The notes below the pieces were generated by a model. The model searched no databases. It was not told the DNA's origin and saw only the letters and a program-made list of their open reading frames with translations. Shown piece after piece: positions 25,571-36,782 of a stretch of 64,000 nt of DNA; position 1 is the stretch's first letter, and every line of letters starts with the position of its first letter. The stretch is from Prinsepia uniflora. Lineage: Eukaryota; Streptophyta; Magnoliopsida; Rosales; Rosaceae. A program made the position numbers and the translations under genes. The stretch covers positions 68,450,752-68,514,751 of the forward strand of contig CM064872.1 of the NCBI GenBank assembly GCA_032719365.1. The letters are read 5' to 3'.

Positions 25571-28500
25571 CGGAACTGTGTGGTTTTATGGAAATTTCGG
25601 GCAGGGCCCAATGGTAATAATGTGATAAAAGGATTTAATAAAACTGTTTTCCATATACCATCTGGACACAAGGATATATGATGGTCTCCTCCAGATGTCT
25701 GGGACACTGGGGAAGTCACGGTGCATTGCCTGCGAGGGGTTATTATACGGAGCAGCCGGACCGTATGATGACTCAGGAGCAGGATTGCTATGATTGACGT
25801 CAGGGACGTCAGACATCAGGGATGTCAGATATATGGACCCGGAGAGACCCCGGGCAGCACGCGTAGCTTATGAAACCGTGAGATATGACGTCAGGGACGT
25901 CTAGCGTCTGGGACGCTAAGCATCTGGGATGCTGGTGATGGTAATGGTAAAATATGGATTAATGGATCTATGAAATGGCTTTTTGGTTGGATATGTGTTA
26001 TGTGGTAAAAATGGATTATTGGTTATGAAATGGTATGTCGGGTCGGGGACCCTAAATGGTTTTGGATTTTTGAATTGATGTTCATTTATGGTCGTGGGTG
26101 GTGACCTACATGGTTTTAATATGTATGGTGGTGGTATTCCACAATTTTGGGCTGAGTTCCCACACTTGGTTTTTGGTTAACGGTTTTTGGGCTAAGGCCC
26201 TAAGGGCTCGGTTGAGCAAACGTTTTGGTTACTGGTTTTCGTGGCATGCATACGTTTTTATTGGAGGGCATAAATGTCTTATAAATGTATTTGGTAAACT
26301 TATTGGTTTTTGTCCACTCACAACTTTTGGTTTTAATGCCCTTCAGGTTGATCACGGATGCGATTGCAGCAGAGACTGGGACATTGCACACCTCCTCCAT
26401 CGATCCTTGCGCACTCTGGATGCCCCGTTGGGCAGTGGCTCTTGGTTATCCCTTGTCTGACACCCCTTGTTGGACGGGAGCAGGGCACATTCCACGGTAA
26501 TCCCGAGGGGATTGGGATGGGTCCTGTCACCACCTCACGGCCAGTTCAATGAAACAGTGCCCCCGTGTGAAATTACAATTCTGCCCTTGTGCAGAAAATT
26601 ACCAAAATGCCTCTCACGCATCCTGACCCGTAACTCGGTCATACGGACTCTGATTGATGTGTGCCGTCTGTCTACGAACTCAGGGCATCGAGACCTTCCT
26701 AATGGTCCTCGGTCCTCGACCATCGGACCTCCCGATCAAAAAGTCAACATTTTCCCTTATTACGTTCAAATTACGAAAACGCCCATGAACTTCCGTACAT
26801 CATAACTTTCACTACGAACATCGGAATCGAACGTGCCACCTGTCTATGAACTCGTGACGTCCCGAACTACGTCACGGTCATCGGTCAAAGTCCGTTTGAC
26901 CATCCGAATTAAAAGTCAACGTTTTGCCCACGCCCAGGGGCAAAACGGTCATTTTGCACAATTCGTCCGAAATCGCCCAACTAATCCCAGATTAGTAAAT
27001 CACAATTAAATATTATTAAATCCCGATATTCGGGACGGGTCGTTACACTGGAAGCCATGGACAAGGACGGCAAAACTTCAGAAAAATCGAGCTTGGAGTC
27101 GTGGTGTTTGAGGTAAGTTTTTGTGAAATTGATTGCGAAATCATCCTTAAAGTGAGTCTACGATGCTTCCTAACTAACCAATTGAAAGAATCATGACTGT
27201 GTGATGAATTGGAATGATGAACTTCGATTAAGACTTGAGTTCAATTGAGTTGGTTTTAGGCCGTGTCGACTTGAATGAGTAATACAGACCTCTAATTAAG
27301 TGTGTTGCGAGTCTACTTGATGGATCAATTGAAGAAATTAGATGGTTTATCACAGGGATTGAATCGGGTCAAGACACGGGTGGAATGGCCCGTTTACCAG
27401 GGAAACAGGTGAAGAAGATGAACTGTAGCTGGCACTGTAGCTGGTGCGTGGGTTTCACGCGCAGCCACTCACGGCGGCGCGTGACGGCGCGTGGGAACGA
27501 ATCCCAAGGTGAGGTCAACGTGACTTTTGTCCTATACATTGTAACGAACATTTTAACGCTGATTTCGAATTAATCGGACACCGTTTCGATGTTGTTTCGA
27601 GGGCCCGAAGGTTTATGTTACGTTTTTAATTAACGTTTAATCCCCGAAAAATTATGGGAAATTAGTATACTGTTATTTGAGCCCTTAGTGACACTAAATA
27701 ATGGTTTCGTACAGGATTCGAGATTTCTGGAAAATGTCAGAAATTACGGGAATGCATGGAGCGCGAAAACGGGCAATTATAGACGGTCTGTGAATGGACT
27801 TTGGTTTTATAAAATTTATGCATGCATAACTATTTTATATGGATTATGATTGTGATTATATGATGTTGATTTGAGTATTGGTAAATTATATGGTTTCACA
27901 CATTTCGAGGCGATTTACGTGCTTGCACGTAAATCGAGGTTTTCCGGTTTTACACTAATTTTCCATACTTATGGTTTTGGATATGATTTCATGAAATGGT
28001 TTGAAATTGGAATGATAAACTCGGGCATGAGGCCCAATTGTTTTGGAAACCTCGGACTTGGAGTCCAATTGAGTTACGTAATAGGGCCGGGGGCCCAATT
28101 GCTTATGAAATCGGGCCAGGGGCCTAGTTATTTACGAAATCGGGCCGTGGGCCCAGTTGAATTACGAAATCGGGCCGTGGGCCCAGTTGGGTTACGAAAT
28201 CGGACATGAGGCCCAATTGGTTTATAAATGTGATTTCGGGTCAGGGACCCTAATTGGATTTAAATAAATGGTTTTGGATTTGAAAAATCAGATGTTGGAC
28301 GGGTGATGGTTTTATGGAAATTCCGGGCAGGGCCCTTGAGATGTTTGAAATGATTGATAAACTGTTTTCCATAAACCATCTTGATACGAGGATATGTGAT
28401 GGTCTCCTCCAGGTGTCTGGGACACTGGGGAAGTCACGGTGCATTGCCTGCGAGGGGCCATTGTACGGAGCTACCGGACCGTATAATGACTCAGGAGCAG

Positions 28501-29419
28501 GATTGCTATGATTGGACTTCTGGGACGTCAGAAATTTGGGACGTTAGACATCTGGGATGTCAGAGATATTGACCTGGAGAGACCCCGGGCAGCATGCGTT
28601 TCTTATTATTATACCGTGAGATATGACGTCTGGGACGCTAGGCATCTGGGATGCCCAGGATGGTTTAAACATGTTTTCCTAGAAATGGTATTTATGGTTA
28701 TGGTTTTGGGCGATGACCCACTTGGAATTTGAAATTGGTATTCTGGATGTCGAATTTATATAATACATGTTTGGTTTTCGGTATTCATGGTTTTGGGTAG
28801 AGACTCACATGATTTGGTTTACGGTTTCTGGGCTACGGCCCTAATGGTTGTTTTTAGTAAATAGTTTAGTTACTGGTTTTCAATGCATGCATATGTTTTA
28901 ATGAAGGGCATAAATATCTTTGTGAAATTGTGTTTTATGAATTTGTTTATTTTCGTCCACTCACAGCCTTTATTGTTTTTAATGCCCTTCAGGTTGATCA
29001 CGGATGCGACTGCAGCAGAGACTGGGACATTGCATGCCTCCTCCATCGATCCTTGCGCACTCTGGACGCCCGTCGGGGCAATGGCTTTCGGTTATCCCTT
29101 GTCTGACACTTCGTGTCAAACGGGAGCATGACACATCCCATGGTAATCCCGGGGGGATTGGGATGGGTCGTGTCACTGCTCCATCAGAACAGCCTCACCA
29201 TCCCGACCAGCCCCCACCCACCCCATAGCCATTTATTTTATATATTTTGTTGTAAATCTGTTCAAAACAATAGTTTAAATTTTTTAAATATATATTTCCT
29301 AATTCCAAATTTGAATTTTATTTAATTTTCATATTTTACAAATTTAATAATTATTTAATTAATTAAATAATATAAAAAAATTTAAGTATAAAAATAATTA
29401 ATATAAAAAAATTACTCAA

Positions 29420-29880
29420 TTATGCCCGACGAATATGTAAGTATTACCCATCGATTTTTTTTTTATTCGATGGATATCCACTAAATAATTTTAATAACTA
29501 TTCATAATGTTACCCGATGAATAAGAAGTTTAACCCGACGAATATTTCAATTCGGTTGATATCCACCGAAAGGTGTTCCTTTCTGTGCAAAACCTTACCC
29601 GACGAATATGAACGTTTCAGTGGATAATTGCCGAACCGTTCAAAATTAAAGTGGCCCTACCAACATGGATTTTTCGTCGGGTATGGGTCGTTGACCTTTC
29701 ATTACATGACAAATAATCACTGATGGTGGCTGCTTCGAGTCAATCTAGTGTTACCTGACGGTTTTTTTTTCATTCGTCGTTAAAACCTCTGGCCTGATGG
29801 CGACGGCTCGACGCCGTGCTGCCCAATGGTGGCTCGTCGGGTTTTACAATACCCGACGAATTTCATATGTTACCTAACGA
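29420..29880. repeat. Subterminal repeats of the CACTA element (right end)
   Basis: At least seven copies, in both orientations, of a motif around CCCGACGAATATG / TCGTCGGGTA are scattered here. Matching copies (ATCGGGTAAATAA, GTTACCCGATGAA, TTGTCGGGTAAC) occur near the left end. In En/Spm such motifs bind the element-encoded TNPA protein; by analogy these should be the binding sites of the ORF1-type product. Confidence 0.7.
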
Positions 29881-29916
29881 CGATTTTTCGCTGGATAAAA
29901 CGTTTTTCTTGTAGTC

Positions 29917-30452
29917 TATTCTGTCTTTTTATTTGATTTTAAAAGTAAAATTTTGTCATTGGAGAACTTTGTTTCAATATGTGCGTTTTTGCTAAAATAC
30001 ACAAAATAATTGAACTTCTATTTTGCTTCTTTAAAAAAAACACAAATTTAAACTCTCTTTAATTTTTTTTTCTGGAGGAAGATACCGACATAATTTATAA
30101 AATGAGTGCTTGTTGTAACAATAATACTTGATTTACGAGTTAAACATTTTATCGAATTTCGGCACAAAGAAAACATAATATGAAATATGGAGAGCAATTA
30201 CATTAATATATTGGAAACTAAAGAACAACAAAGAAGGAAGAGTAAACTTGAAACAAAAATAATGATATTCTAAAAAAATATCATGTCTAAAAAGTGAGAT
30301 TTAATTTGAGCGTAAGAATGCAAAATAATGATGATGGAATCAAGCCAACCTTTAATACAAGGAATTTAAAAATAACCAAGCCCTCCTACAAATTTTATAA
30401 TGTTTTTTTTCCCATCTCCTTTTGTAGAGGGATGGACTATTCATTTTTATAA
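29917..30452. other. AT-rich interval between the CACTA and Mutator-like elements
   Basis: There is no coding frame and no resolved element end. The sequence is AT-rich with A and T homopolymers. Confidence 0.6.
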
Positions 30453-31890
30453 GGGAAAACATTTTTTTTACACCCTAAAAGTTTAGGGGTCTTTGTTAAA
30501 ATGTACACAAGATTTCAATTTAATTATTTTATTCCACATAATTTTGATATAATATCAGTTTACTCTCTCTGCCAATTCTATTATTAAATCAATAATTAAG
30601 TGATAATGTGGCATGATTAATGTCTATTTTTATTATGGGCATTTTTTATATTAACAATTTTTTTTTAAAAAAAAAACAGCCATCAAAACAATTTTTGTTT
30701 GTATTTATGTTTTTTTTTTTTTGCATTTTTGGTAAATAGACCAAATGTTTTCATACTAGTATACAATTGGTTATATTTGCAACTAAATTTTTTATTTTTC
30801 TCATGATACATATATATATATATAATATTTTATTATTAAAATGAAATATACACAATAAAATCAACACTCAATTCATAATCTTTATAATTAAAGAAAACAA
30901 ATCTAATACTCAATATGCACAATATTAAACATTCAAATAGAAATATTCAAGGTTTGAGCCAACTCAACAATTACCCTCCATATACAGCCTCCAAAAAGCA
31001 ACCATCCAGAATTTTTATTGTTAGAATCAAGAATCGAGAATTGATCAAAAGGGAGATTTTTTTGCTCTTCAATCAAGGAGGTTTTCCAAGTTCAAAAATC
31101 TACTTTATTTTAATATGATTCAAACCCTTTTTTTTTGGACAATTATTATGATTCAAACCCTTGACACATGATTTCTAAGTATAATTGATTAATTGATTAT
31201 ATGATTTGAGAATTGCAAATTAACGAACTTGCAAACCTACACATGATACTTTCATGATGGTAATGATAATGACCATTTTATGGCATGACTTTTAATTTAT
31301 TTCTTGATGTTGAGAATTAATATTTGTTTGATAACTTGGAATAAAATATGTTTGATACATGAAAACTTTAGTATTTTTAATGATAAATATCGTACCTTTC
31401 ATCTGCAAATATGATGATGACTATATTTGTTTGAAAATTTGATTATGATGATGATAATGGAAATTGATGACGATGGCTATGGCTATGGAAATTGATTGAT
31501 GATGACTGTGATATTTCTTTACTTTTTCTGCACAAATTTGAAAGTATGGTGCGACATAATTTTTAGTATTTTCATAATTGTGGTAACCACAATGTTTGAC
31601 TAAAACAATTATGAAAACACTAAAAGTTTTGGATGACTGCTTCTTGGAGACGGTATATAGAGGGGAATTGTTAAGTTGGCTCTAACCTTAAATATTGCTC
31701 TTTGAATGTGCAATATTGTGTACATTGAGTGTTAGATTTTTTTTCTTTATAAAGATTATGAATTGAGTGTTGATTTTCTGGTGTATATTTCATTTTAATA
31801 ATAAAATTATATATATGTATATGTATGTATCATAAGAAAAATAAAAAATTTAGTTGTAAATATGACCAATTCTATATTTACCTTTAGTAT

Positions 31891-32378
31891 TGTTGAAGCG
31901 TTAAATGTTCCAACTGTCGATTACTCGTTGCCCAATCACCGGATGATGCGTGTCCTTCCTCGTAACCTGTCAACTTAAGTGGATCGCGAGTTCTCCGCCA
32001 GTACGTGCACCGGTGTGGGGCCGACCTAAGGTTCTCCGACGGTCAAGTCAGTTACTTTATTCTTAAGAGGAAATAGTAAACGGTAAGTTTGGCAGAGTAA
32101 TTATGAATAGTAAATATTAGTTACCTTTATTGGGAATTGTGTACCCCTTATGTATGGGCAGGTAGGATATTCAATTCTCATAGTTTCGATGTGGGACAAA
32201 TACTCCTCGATTTACGTGCTGACACGTGTTACGTAGACTGATGGTGGATAGACTTCCACGTGACATCCTGCATTGGGCCCGGTGTTAGGGCTGTGTAAGT
32301 ACGGTAGTTCTGGGCCTTGAACGGAGTATGGGCTTTAAGTATACGGCCCAGTGGGTCTGGTCAGATATGGTGTCAATA
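31891..32378 (-). repeat. 3' LTR of the gag-protease retroelement
   Basis: 488 bp with the mutated terminus GTCAATA in place of GTCAACA. A purine-rich tract on the minus strand (ACTTAGGGGACTTCT) just outside it is the likely polypurine tract. Confidence 0.85.
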
Positions 32379-32507
32379 GAAGTCCCCTAAGTCGTTAACT
32401 GAGGTGGAATTTCTCGGTCGGGGGCTTGTCTCATTCTCTCTGACCCTGATGGGAAGTATACCTGTAGTCCCCCAAGTCCCCTGGTGGGAGAGTCCACCGA
32501 GACAGTC

Positions 32508-35500
32508 CTAGTCACGGCTAAAAGGTGTACAAGAGGTCGTCTCTAGGGGTGCAACTCGGCGAACCGCATAGAGTGGTCGGTCAAGTATAGTTTTGGTAGG
32601 TTGGTGGTGGTACCACACTCGGTAAAGAGGGCAAGCGAAGACTTCAGAGTTGTCCCTTAAAAAATGGATCAGCTGTGATCGCAGATCGGGCGAGAGGGTT
32701 GTGCCAATTTTTACCCGTCGGTCTGCAAAGTCGTGGGAGAGTACTATCTCTTCAACATCCTCAATGGGCTGCGGATGTGGTGTTGTTGAATGGTCCTGAG
32801 GATCTTCAATTGGCCCATCTTGTATTCTCTGTGCGTCTTGAGGGTTGACGGGGTCAGCCTCAAACGCGAATTCTGTCACTGCCATGGTTTCCTTTGGTGG
32901 CTGGATCGGGGTGACAAAGTTGCACGCTCTTGTAGCCATTTGGTCCTCTTTGACTTGGCCAATCCCCATAGGGGTTGGGAATTTTACCAGAAGTAGGTGG
33001 GTGGAGACGACTACCTTCATTTGGTTAAGTATTCCCCACCCGAGAATGACGTTGTAAGCCGTGGGGCAGTCCACCACAAAGAAGGGTGCAAGCACGGTTG
33101 CCCTCCGTGGATGTGTTCCGAGGGAGAGGGGAAGAGTGACTGTTCCGTGCGGGATGATGGAGTCCCCAGTGAAACCGAAGAGCGGCGTAGGGGAATGGTC
33201 CAGATTCGATTATGGGATGCCCAATTGCTTGAAAGCTCGCATGAAGAGGACGTTGACCGAGCTTCCAGTGTCGACCATCACCCGCTGTACGTCGAAGTTA
33301 GATATTTCAGCCATACGACAATGGGGTCATCGCGAGGATAGATGATCTCGCGCTCTTCCTCCTCTGAAAACGTGATGGGTGCCCACCCAAGCCTGTTTGT
33401 TTTCTTAGCTCTGTCATCCTCGATACTGAAGAGCTAGTGATTCTGTTTGGCGGCCCTTAGTAAGTTCTTCTTCGTCCGATTGGAAGTGAGTGGGCAAGAA
33501 ATGGATGGCCCTCCTGAGATTGTGTTGATCTGTGGGTTGCGAGGTGGAGGCGGTGTATGCTGGAGGAATTGGTTGATCTTTCCATCCCGGGCCAGAGCCT
33601 CCACCATATCCCGGAATGCAACACATTGGTCAATGCTATGGCCGTTGTACTTGTGGTATTGGCAGTAAATGCCTGTGTCTTTGCCAAGCTTGCCCTTTGT
33701 CGGCGCCCAAGTAGACTTCGAGATCATATGCTCCACGTTGAGGAGGACGTTCTCGTAGGGAGTATTGAGGATGGTGTAGGTCTCGTACTTGGAGCGAGGA
33801 ACTCCCTTTTCCCCGTTGTTTGACCGCTCCCCCTACTGTCTTTCTTAGTGATTCGGGTTCTTACCCTTCTTTTCGGGGCTGTACAGGTTAATGCTATGGG
33901 GGTAGTCTTTCCGTTTCCCCCCATAGCTCTATTGCCCCTGCTCCTGTGGGCGCTGCGCTGAGCTTTGCTGATCCGGGATGCTCGGTATGTATGTTTTTAC
34001 CGAGTTGGCTCGGGGAGGTTGATAGACATTGGCTGCATTGGACTTTTGACTCAGTGTTTCAGCATTGGCGTAGACCGCCGCCTGTTTCATAATTTCATTG
34101 TAAGTTTTCCAGCCTTGGGTGTGAGCTGCGTACCTGAAGGGGGAGTCTCGGAGGCCACCCTTGAAGGCCGTAAAAGCTGCTCGGTCGTCCGTCTCCGCGC
34201 ACCTAGAGTATTCGTGACTGAACCTTGTTGCGTAGCTCTGCAGTGATTCCTGTTCACCTTGTTTAAGCTGGAGAAGGTCCTCGGCCGAAGACAGACGGTC
34301 AGTCTGGATCATGAACTGGTTCATGAAGGTGGAGGTGAGCTGATCAAAAGAGTCGATGGACCTGGATTCCAACTTGTAGAACCAATTGATCTCCACTTCG
34401 GTTAATGTGGAACTGAAGATGAGGCACTGTTCCTCATCCGCGAGGTTTCTAAGAGCAATGGCTGAGTAGAAATTGTTCAGGTGATTCCATGGGTCGTCCT
34501 TCCCGGTGTAAAGGGGGATTTTCAGGGGCTTTATCTCGTGATTAATCCTGAACTGGTTGATTCTTTCTGTAAAAGGGCCCAGACTGGTTTTTGACCAGGC
34601 GGGTCTTGCTACCCGAGCCGTTTCGGTTTCGAGTGTCCAGACTTGGTCAATTAGGTGCTGCACGAGTGAGTCGGTTCTGGACTGCTGAGTGGTCCCTCGG
34701 TCTTTTTGTTCGATCCGCCGAGTATCCCTGGGTGCACGGTCACGGACGATCCCACCTGACCGGTTGGCGTCCCTCCCGCTCGGCGATCTCTGGTTGGGTA
34801 AGTTTCAGGATCCACTCCCACTGTGATCTACCGGCCTTGACCGCTCAGTGTCCCTCGGGCGGGGTAGTTCTTGAGATTTAACGTTCTGTTGGCCGTCCTG
34901 CCCTGACCGCTCGGTGCTCCGTCGGCGGGTTGGTTCAGGGCGAGGACGGTGCACAAGGCCGAGATGGGTTGACCGCTCGGTTTCATCACTAGAGGACCTC
35001 GATGTTTGTCTCTCTCGGTGCGAATGGTCGATCCTGTGGCCCAGATGCCGAGTCGACTTGGCCGTACTCTCGGCTTTCAGGGATGAGTCGGTGACATGGA
35101 TGGGGCCTCCCGTTGAAAAAGTTATGCGGTTGTCGCCTGGACGGGACCACCGAGTGGTGATGTGTGCTCGGTGGTGATGTCATTTTCCTACTTCTAGACG
35201 AGGGTCGGATCAGTGCAACTAGTGTTCATTGACCGACCGATTTCGTCCCCCTCCCTCGCTTAGGGCGTCACGGGCGTCTTGGTAAATCCTTGTGTGGCCG
35301 AGCTGGTTGCCGGGGATGATCAACATCCGAGCGTGTTTGTTGCTTGGCTCGGCGTCTGCTTGCCTACCCTTATGTGGCTCGGCGGTCGTGTGCTCTTTTT
35401 CTTTTCCCGCCAATCAGCGATTTTTCTCAGCACGCTCGGCGCACTTGGCCACCACCTTGTCGGCCTCCGCCTTACCGACACGCGCTGGGTGTGCAGCGAG

Positions 35501-35605
35501 TTCTGCCTGTGCAACCTGTAGCTGTTCGGCCACCTCAGTGTACCGATCGTCGAGTGCCTGACATCTCGACTCGGCCTGGGTACCCTTAGTTTTGACCTCG
35601 GCCAT
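32508..35605 (-). pseudogene. Ty3/gypsy gag-protease polyprotein, decayed and truncated before RT
   Basis: In order on the minus strand: a coiled-coil-like leader MAEVKTKGTQAESRCQALDD (35,605 down to 35,219, one in-frame stop); an Arg-rich linker; a retrotransposon gag domain (34,663-33,929) with GKDDPWNHLNNFYSAIAL, WFYKLESRSIDSFDQL and LKQGEQESLQSYATRFSHEY; a zinc-knuckle-like CQYHKYNGHSIDQC followed by LARDGKINQFLQ (33,736-33,434); and an aspartic protease with the catalytic VMVDTGSSVNVLF (DTG codons at 33,264-33,272) and ILGWGILNQMKVVVSTHLLL. After the protease the pre-RT linker RVKIGTTLSPDLRSQLIHFL is present, then the frame ends at 32,508 and no RT follows. One stop separates the DTG from the rest of the protease. 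Gag would form particles packaging the RNA; pol functions must come from another element. Confidence 0.88.
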
Positions 35606-35800
35606 GTCACTCTAGAGTCTCTCGATTATCTGTAAAAAGTTAGGAGAGGGGTCTCTCATTGTTCTGGGGCCTTGCCCAGGTGTGATCTCACCGAGATCTT
35701 GCTTTCCCTACATGTTTAGTGTTGACGAGTGTTCCCTCGGCGTAATAAGTAGATGAGTCTTAACTCGGTCTGATTGAGCGTAGGTAAACTTAGTCAGTTT

Positions 35801-35819
35801 CCCACAGACGGCGCCAAAC
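35801..35819 (-). promoter_or_regulatory. Primer-binding site next to the 5' LTR
   Basis: On the minus strand this reads GTTTGGCGCCGTCTGTGGG directly after the LTR end. TGGCGCCG-type sites are usual in the Tat/Athila side of plant Ty3/gypsy elements and unlike the TGGTATCAGAGC sites elsewhere in this window. Confidence 0.75.
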
Positions 35820-36304
35820 TGTTGAAGCGTTAAATGTTCCAATTGTCGATTACTCGTTGCCCAATCACCGGATGACGCGTGTCCTTCCTCGTAACCTGTC
35901 AACTTAAGTGGATCGCGGGTTCTCCGTTAGTACGGGCACCGGTGTGGTGCCGACCTAAGGTTCTCCGACAGTCAAGTCAGTTACTTTCGTAAGAGGAAAT
36001 AGTAAACGGTAAGTTTGGCAGAGTAATTATAAATAGTAAATATTAGTTACCTTTATTGAGAAATGTGTACCCCTTATGTATGGGCAGGTAGGATATTCAA
36101 TTCCCATAGTTTCGATGTGGGACAAATGCTCCTCAATTTACGTGCTAATACGTGTTACGTAGACCGAGGGTGGATAGACTTCCACATGGCATCCCGCATT
36201 GGGCCCGGTGTTAGGGCTGTGTAAGTACGGTAGTTCTAGGCCTTGAACGGAGTCTGGGCTTTAAGTATACGACACAGTGGGTCTGGTCAGATTTGGTGTC
36301 AACA
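35820..36304 (-). repeat. 5' LTR of the gag-protease retroelement
   Basis: 485 bp with intact TG...CA ends, TGTTGAAGCG to GTGTCAACA on the + strand. A diverged LTR of the same family is recognisable at 58,525-58,900. Confidence 0.85.
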
Positions 36305-36702
36305 AGTATATACTAATATGAAAACATTTGGTCTATTTACCAAAAATGCCAAAAACAAAAAAACAAAAAAGAAAACAAAAATTTTTTAATGGTTATTATT
36401 TTTTCATTTTTATTAATACCAAAAATTCCCATAATAAAAATAGATATTAATAATGTCACATCATCACATAACTATTGATTTAATAATGTAATTAACGGTG
36501 GGAGCAAAATTGATGTTATATCAAAATCATGTGGAGTAAAGTGATAAAATTGAAACTTTGTGTACCATTTTGAGAAGGCACCCAAAACCTTGGGGTCTAA
36601 AATGATGTTTTTCCATTTTATAATGTTATATAAGAGAAGAGAAGGCATAGCGGATCCTAGCTCTTTAATTTAAGTGTAGCGCTTATTATCACTCTGGGTG
36701 TT

Positions 36703-36782
36703 GTCAGGATGGCCGAGTGGTTTAAGGGACCAGACAGTTTGGTTCTCTAACGAGGGCGTGAGTTCAAATCCCACTTCTGACA
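36703..36782 (+). pseudogene. tRNA-Leu pseudogene lacking an anticodon loop
   Basis: The acceptor arms GTCAGGA and TTCTGAC pair. The D-arm/A-box GGATGGCCGAGTGGTTTAAG, long variable arm and T-arm/B-box AGTTCAAATCCCAC are those of a plant tRNA-Leu. The anticodon arm reads CCAGACAGTTTGG: the stem can form, but only three bases (CAG) remain in the loop, so no normal seven-base anticodon loop is possible. The T-stem also has an A-C mismatch. The promoter boxes are retained, so it might still be transcribed, but it could not decode. Confidence 0.75.

Larger units (their letters stand above)
23214..26529 (+). mobile_element. Solo LTR 'C', youngest of the nest
   Basis: It starts TGTAACGACCCGTCCCG and ends GGGATGGGTCCTGTCA, 3,316 bp. 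A perfect 5-bp TSD CCACC flanks it (23,209-23,213 and 26,530-26,534). It is very similar at both ends to the LTR at 40,501-43,501, but its central part (about 23,670-24,690) is unrelated to that copy. It carries the inverted TGACGT pair, GC hairpin and GGGCC minisatellite described separately. Confidence 0.9.
20863..27047 (-). mobile_element. Solo LTR 'B', inverted, inserted in LTR A and interrupted by LTR C
   Basis: Read on +, it starts TGACACGACCCATCCC (20,863) and ends GGGACGGGTCGTTACA (27,047), i.e. the same family in minus orientation. A perfect 5-bp TSD CTGGA flanks it at 20,858-20,862 and 27,048-27,052. Its own sequence is about 2.86 kb, 20,863-23,213 plus 26,535-27,047. Confidence 0.88.
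19988..29175 (+). mobile_element. Outer solo LTR 'A' of the 3-kb LTR family, interrupted by LTR B
   Basis: It starts TGTAACGACCCGTCCCG at 19,988 and ends GGGATGGGTCGTGTCA at 29,175. Its own sequence is 19,988-20,862 plus 27,053-29,175, about 3.0 kb. It is flanked by TTGCT (19,983-19,987) and CTGCT (29,176-29,180), a TSD with one mismatch. There is no internal region, so it is a solo LTR formed by recombination. The insertion point is in the tail of the CACTA ORF1: PSDQLA before it, SIRTASPSRPAP after it. Confidence 0.85.
13896..29916. mobile_element. CACTA (En/Spm) DNA transposon, 16 kb, heavily nested
   Basis: The left end starts CAGTACAAGAAAA and the right end, read on the minus strand, starts GACTACAAGAAAAA. 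Each has one change from the plant CACTA terminus CACTACAAGAAAA. Subterminal regions on both sides repeat the unit TTACCCGACGAATATG or its complement: near 13,990-14,080 on the left, 29,420-29,880 on the right. Clustered subterminal repeats are typical of CACTA elements. Flanking trinucleotides TAC (13,893-13,895) and TAT (29,917-29,919) agree at two of three positions. An ORF1-type pseudogene lies inside on the + strand; no TNP2 transposase was found. Most of the length is younger insertions: TRIM array, Cassandra, a deleted LTR element and three nested solo LTRs. Confidence 0.8.
31891..36304 (-). mobile_element. TR-GAG-like non-autonomous LTR retroelement (gag-protease only)
   Basis: LTRs of 488 and 485 bp (31,891-32,378 and 35,820-36,304) share TGTTGAAGCGTTAAATGTTC at one end and GGTGTCAA(C/T)A at the other. 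A perfect 5-bp TSD AGTAT flanks the element (31,886-31,890 and 36,305-36,309). The coding strand is minus: the primer-binding region GTTTGGCGCCGTCTGTGGG abuts the right LTR, gag and protease follow, and the left LTR is the 3' LTR. Total length is 4,414 bp. Reverse transcriptase, RNase H and integrase are absent. The LTRs remain similar, with scattered changes, so the insertion is not very old. Confidence 0.88.
30453..36614. mobile_element. Non-autonomous Mutator-like element with about 520-bp inverted arms
   Basis: The left arm (30,453-30,971) is inverted relative to the right arm, which is split as 31,667-31,890 plus 36,305-36,614 by a retroelement. The ends are GGGAAAACAT (left) and GGAAAAACAT (right, reversed). 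Nine-base flanks TTTTTATAA (30,444-30,452) and ATTTTATAA (36,615-36,623) match at eight of nine positions. Long TIRs plus a 9-bp TSD indicate a MULE. The 700-bp core between the arms has no transposase; it does contain a small hairpin around 31,559-31,627. Confidence 0.8.

Noticed and set aside
26098..26460. Recurrent frames of 60-120 codons in the 3' part of the long LTRs
   Set aside because: They recur only because the LTR is repeated; frames are broken differently in each copy and lie in the transcribed end of an LTR.
13893..29919. Calling the CACTA TSD perfect
   Set aside because: The flanking trinucleotides are TAC and TAT; the termini also each carry one change, so boundaries are good but the TSD is imperfect.
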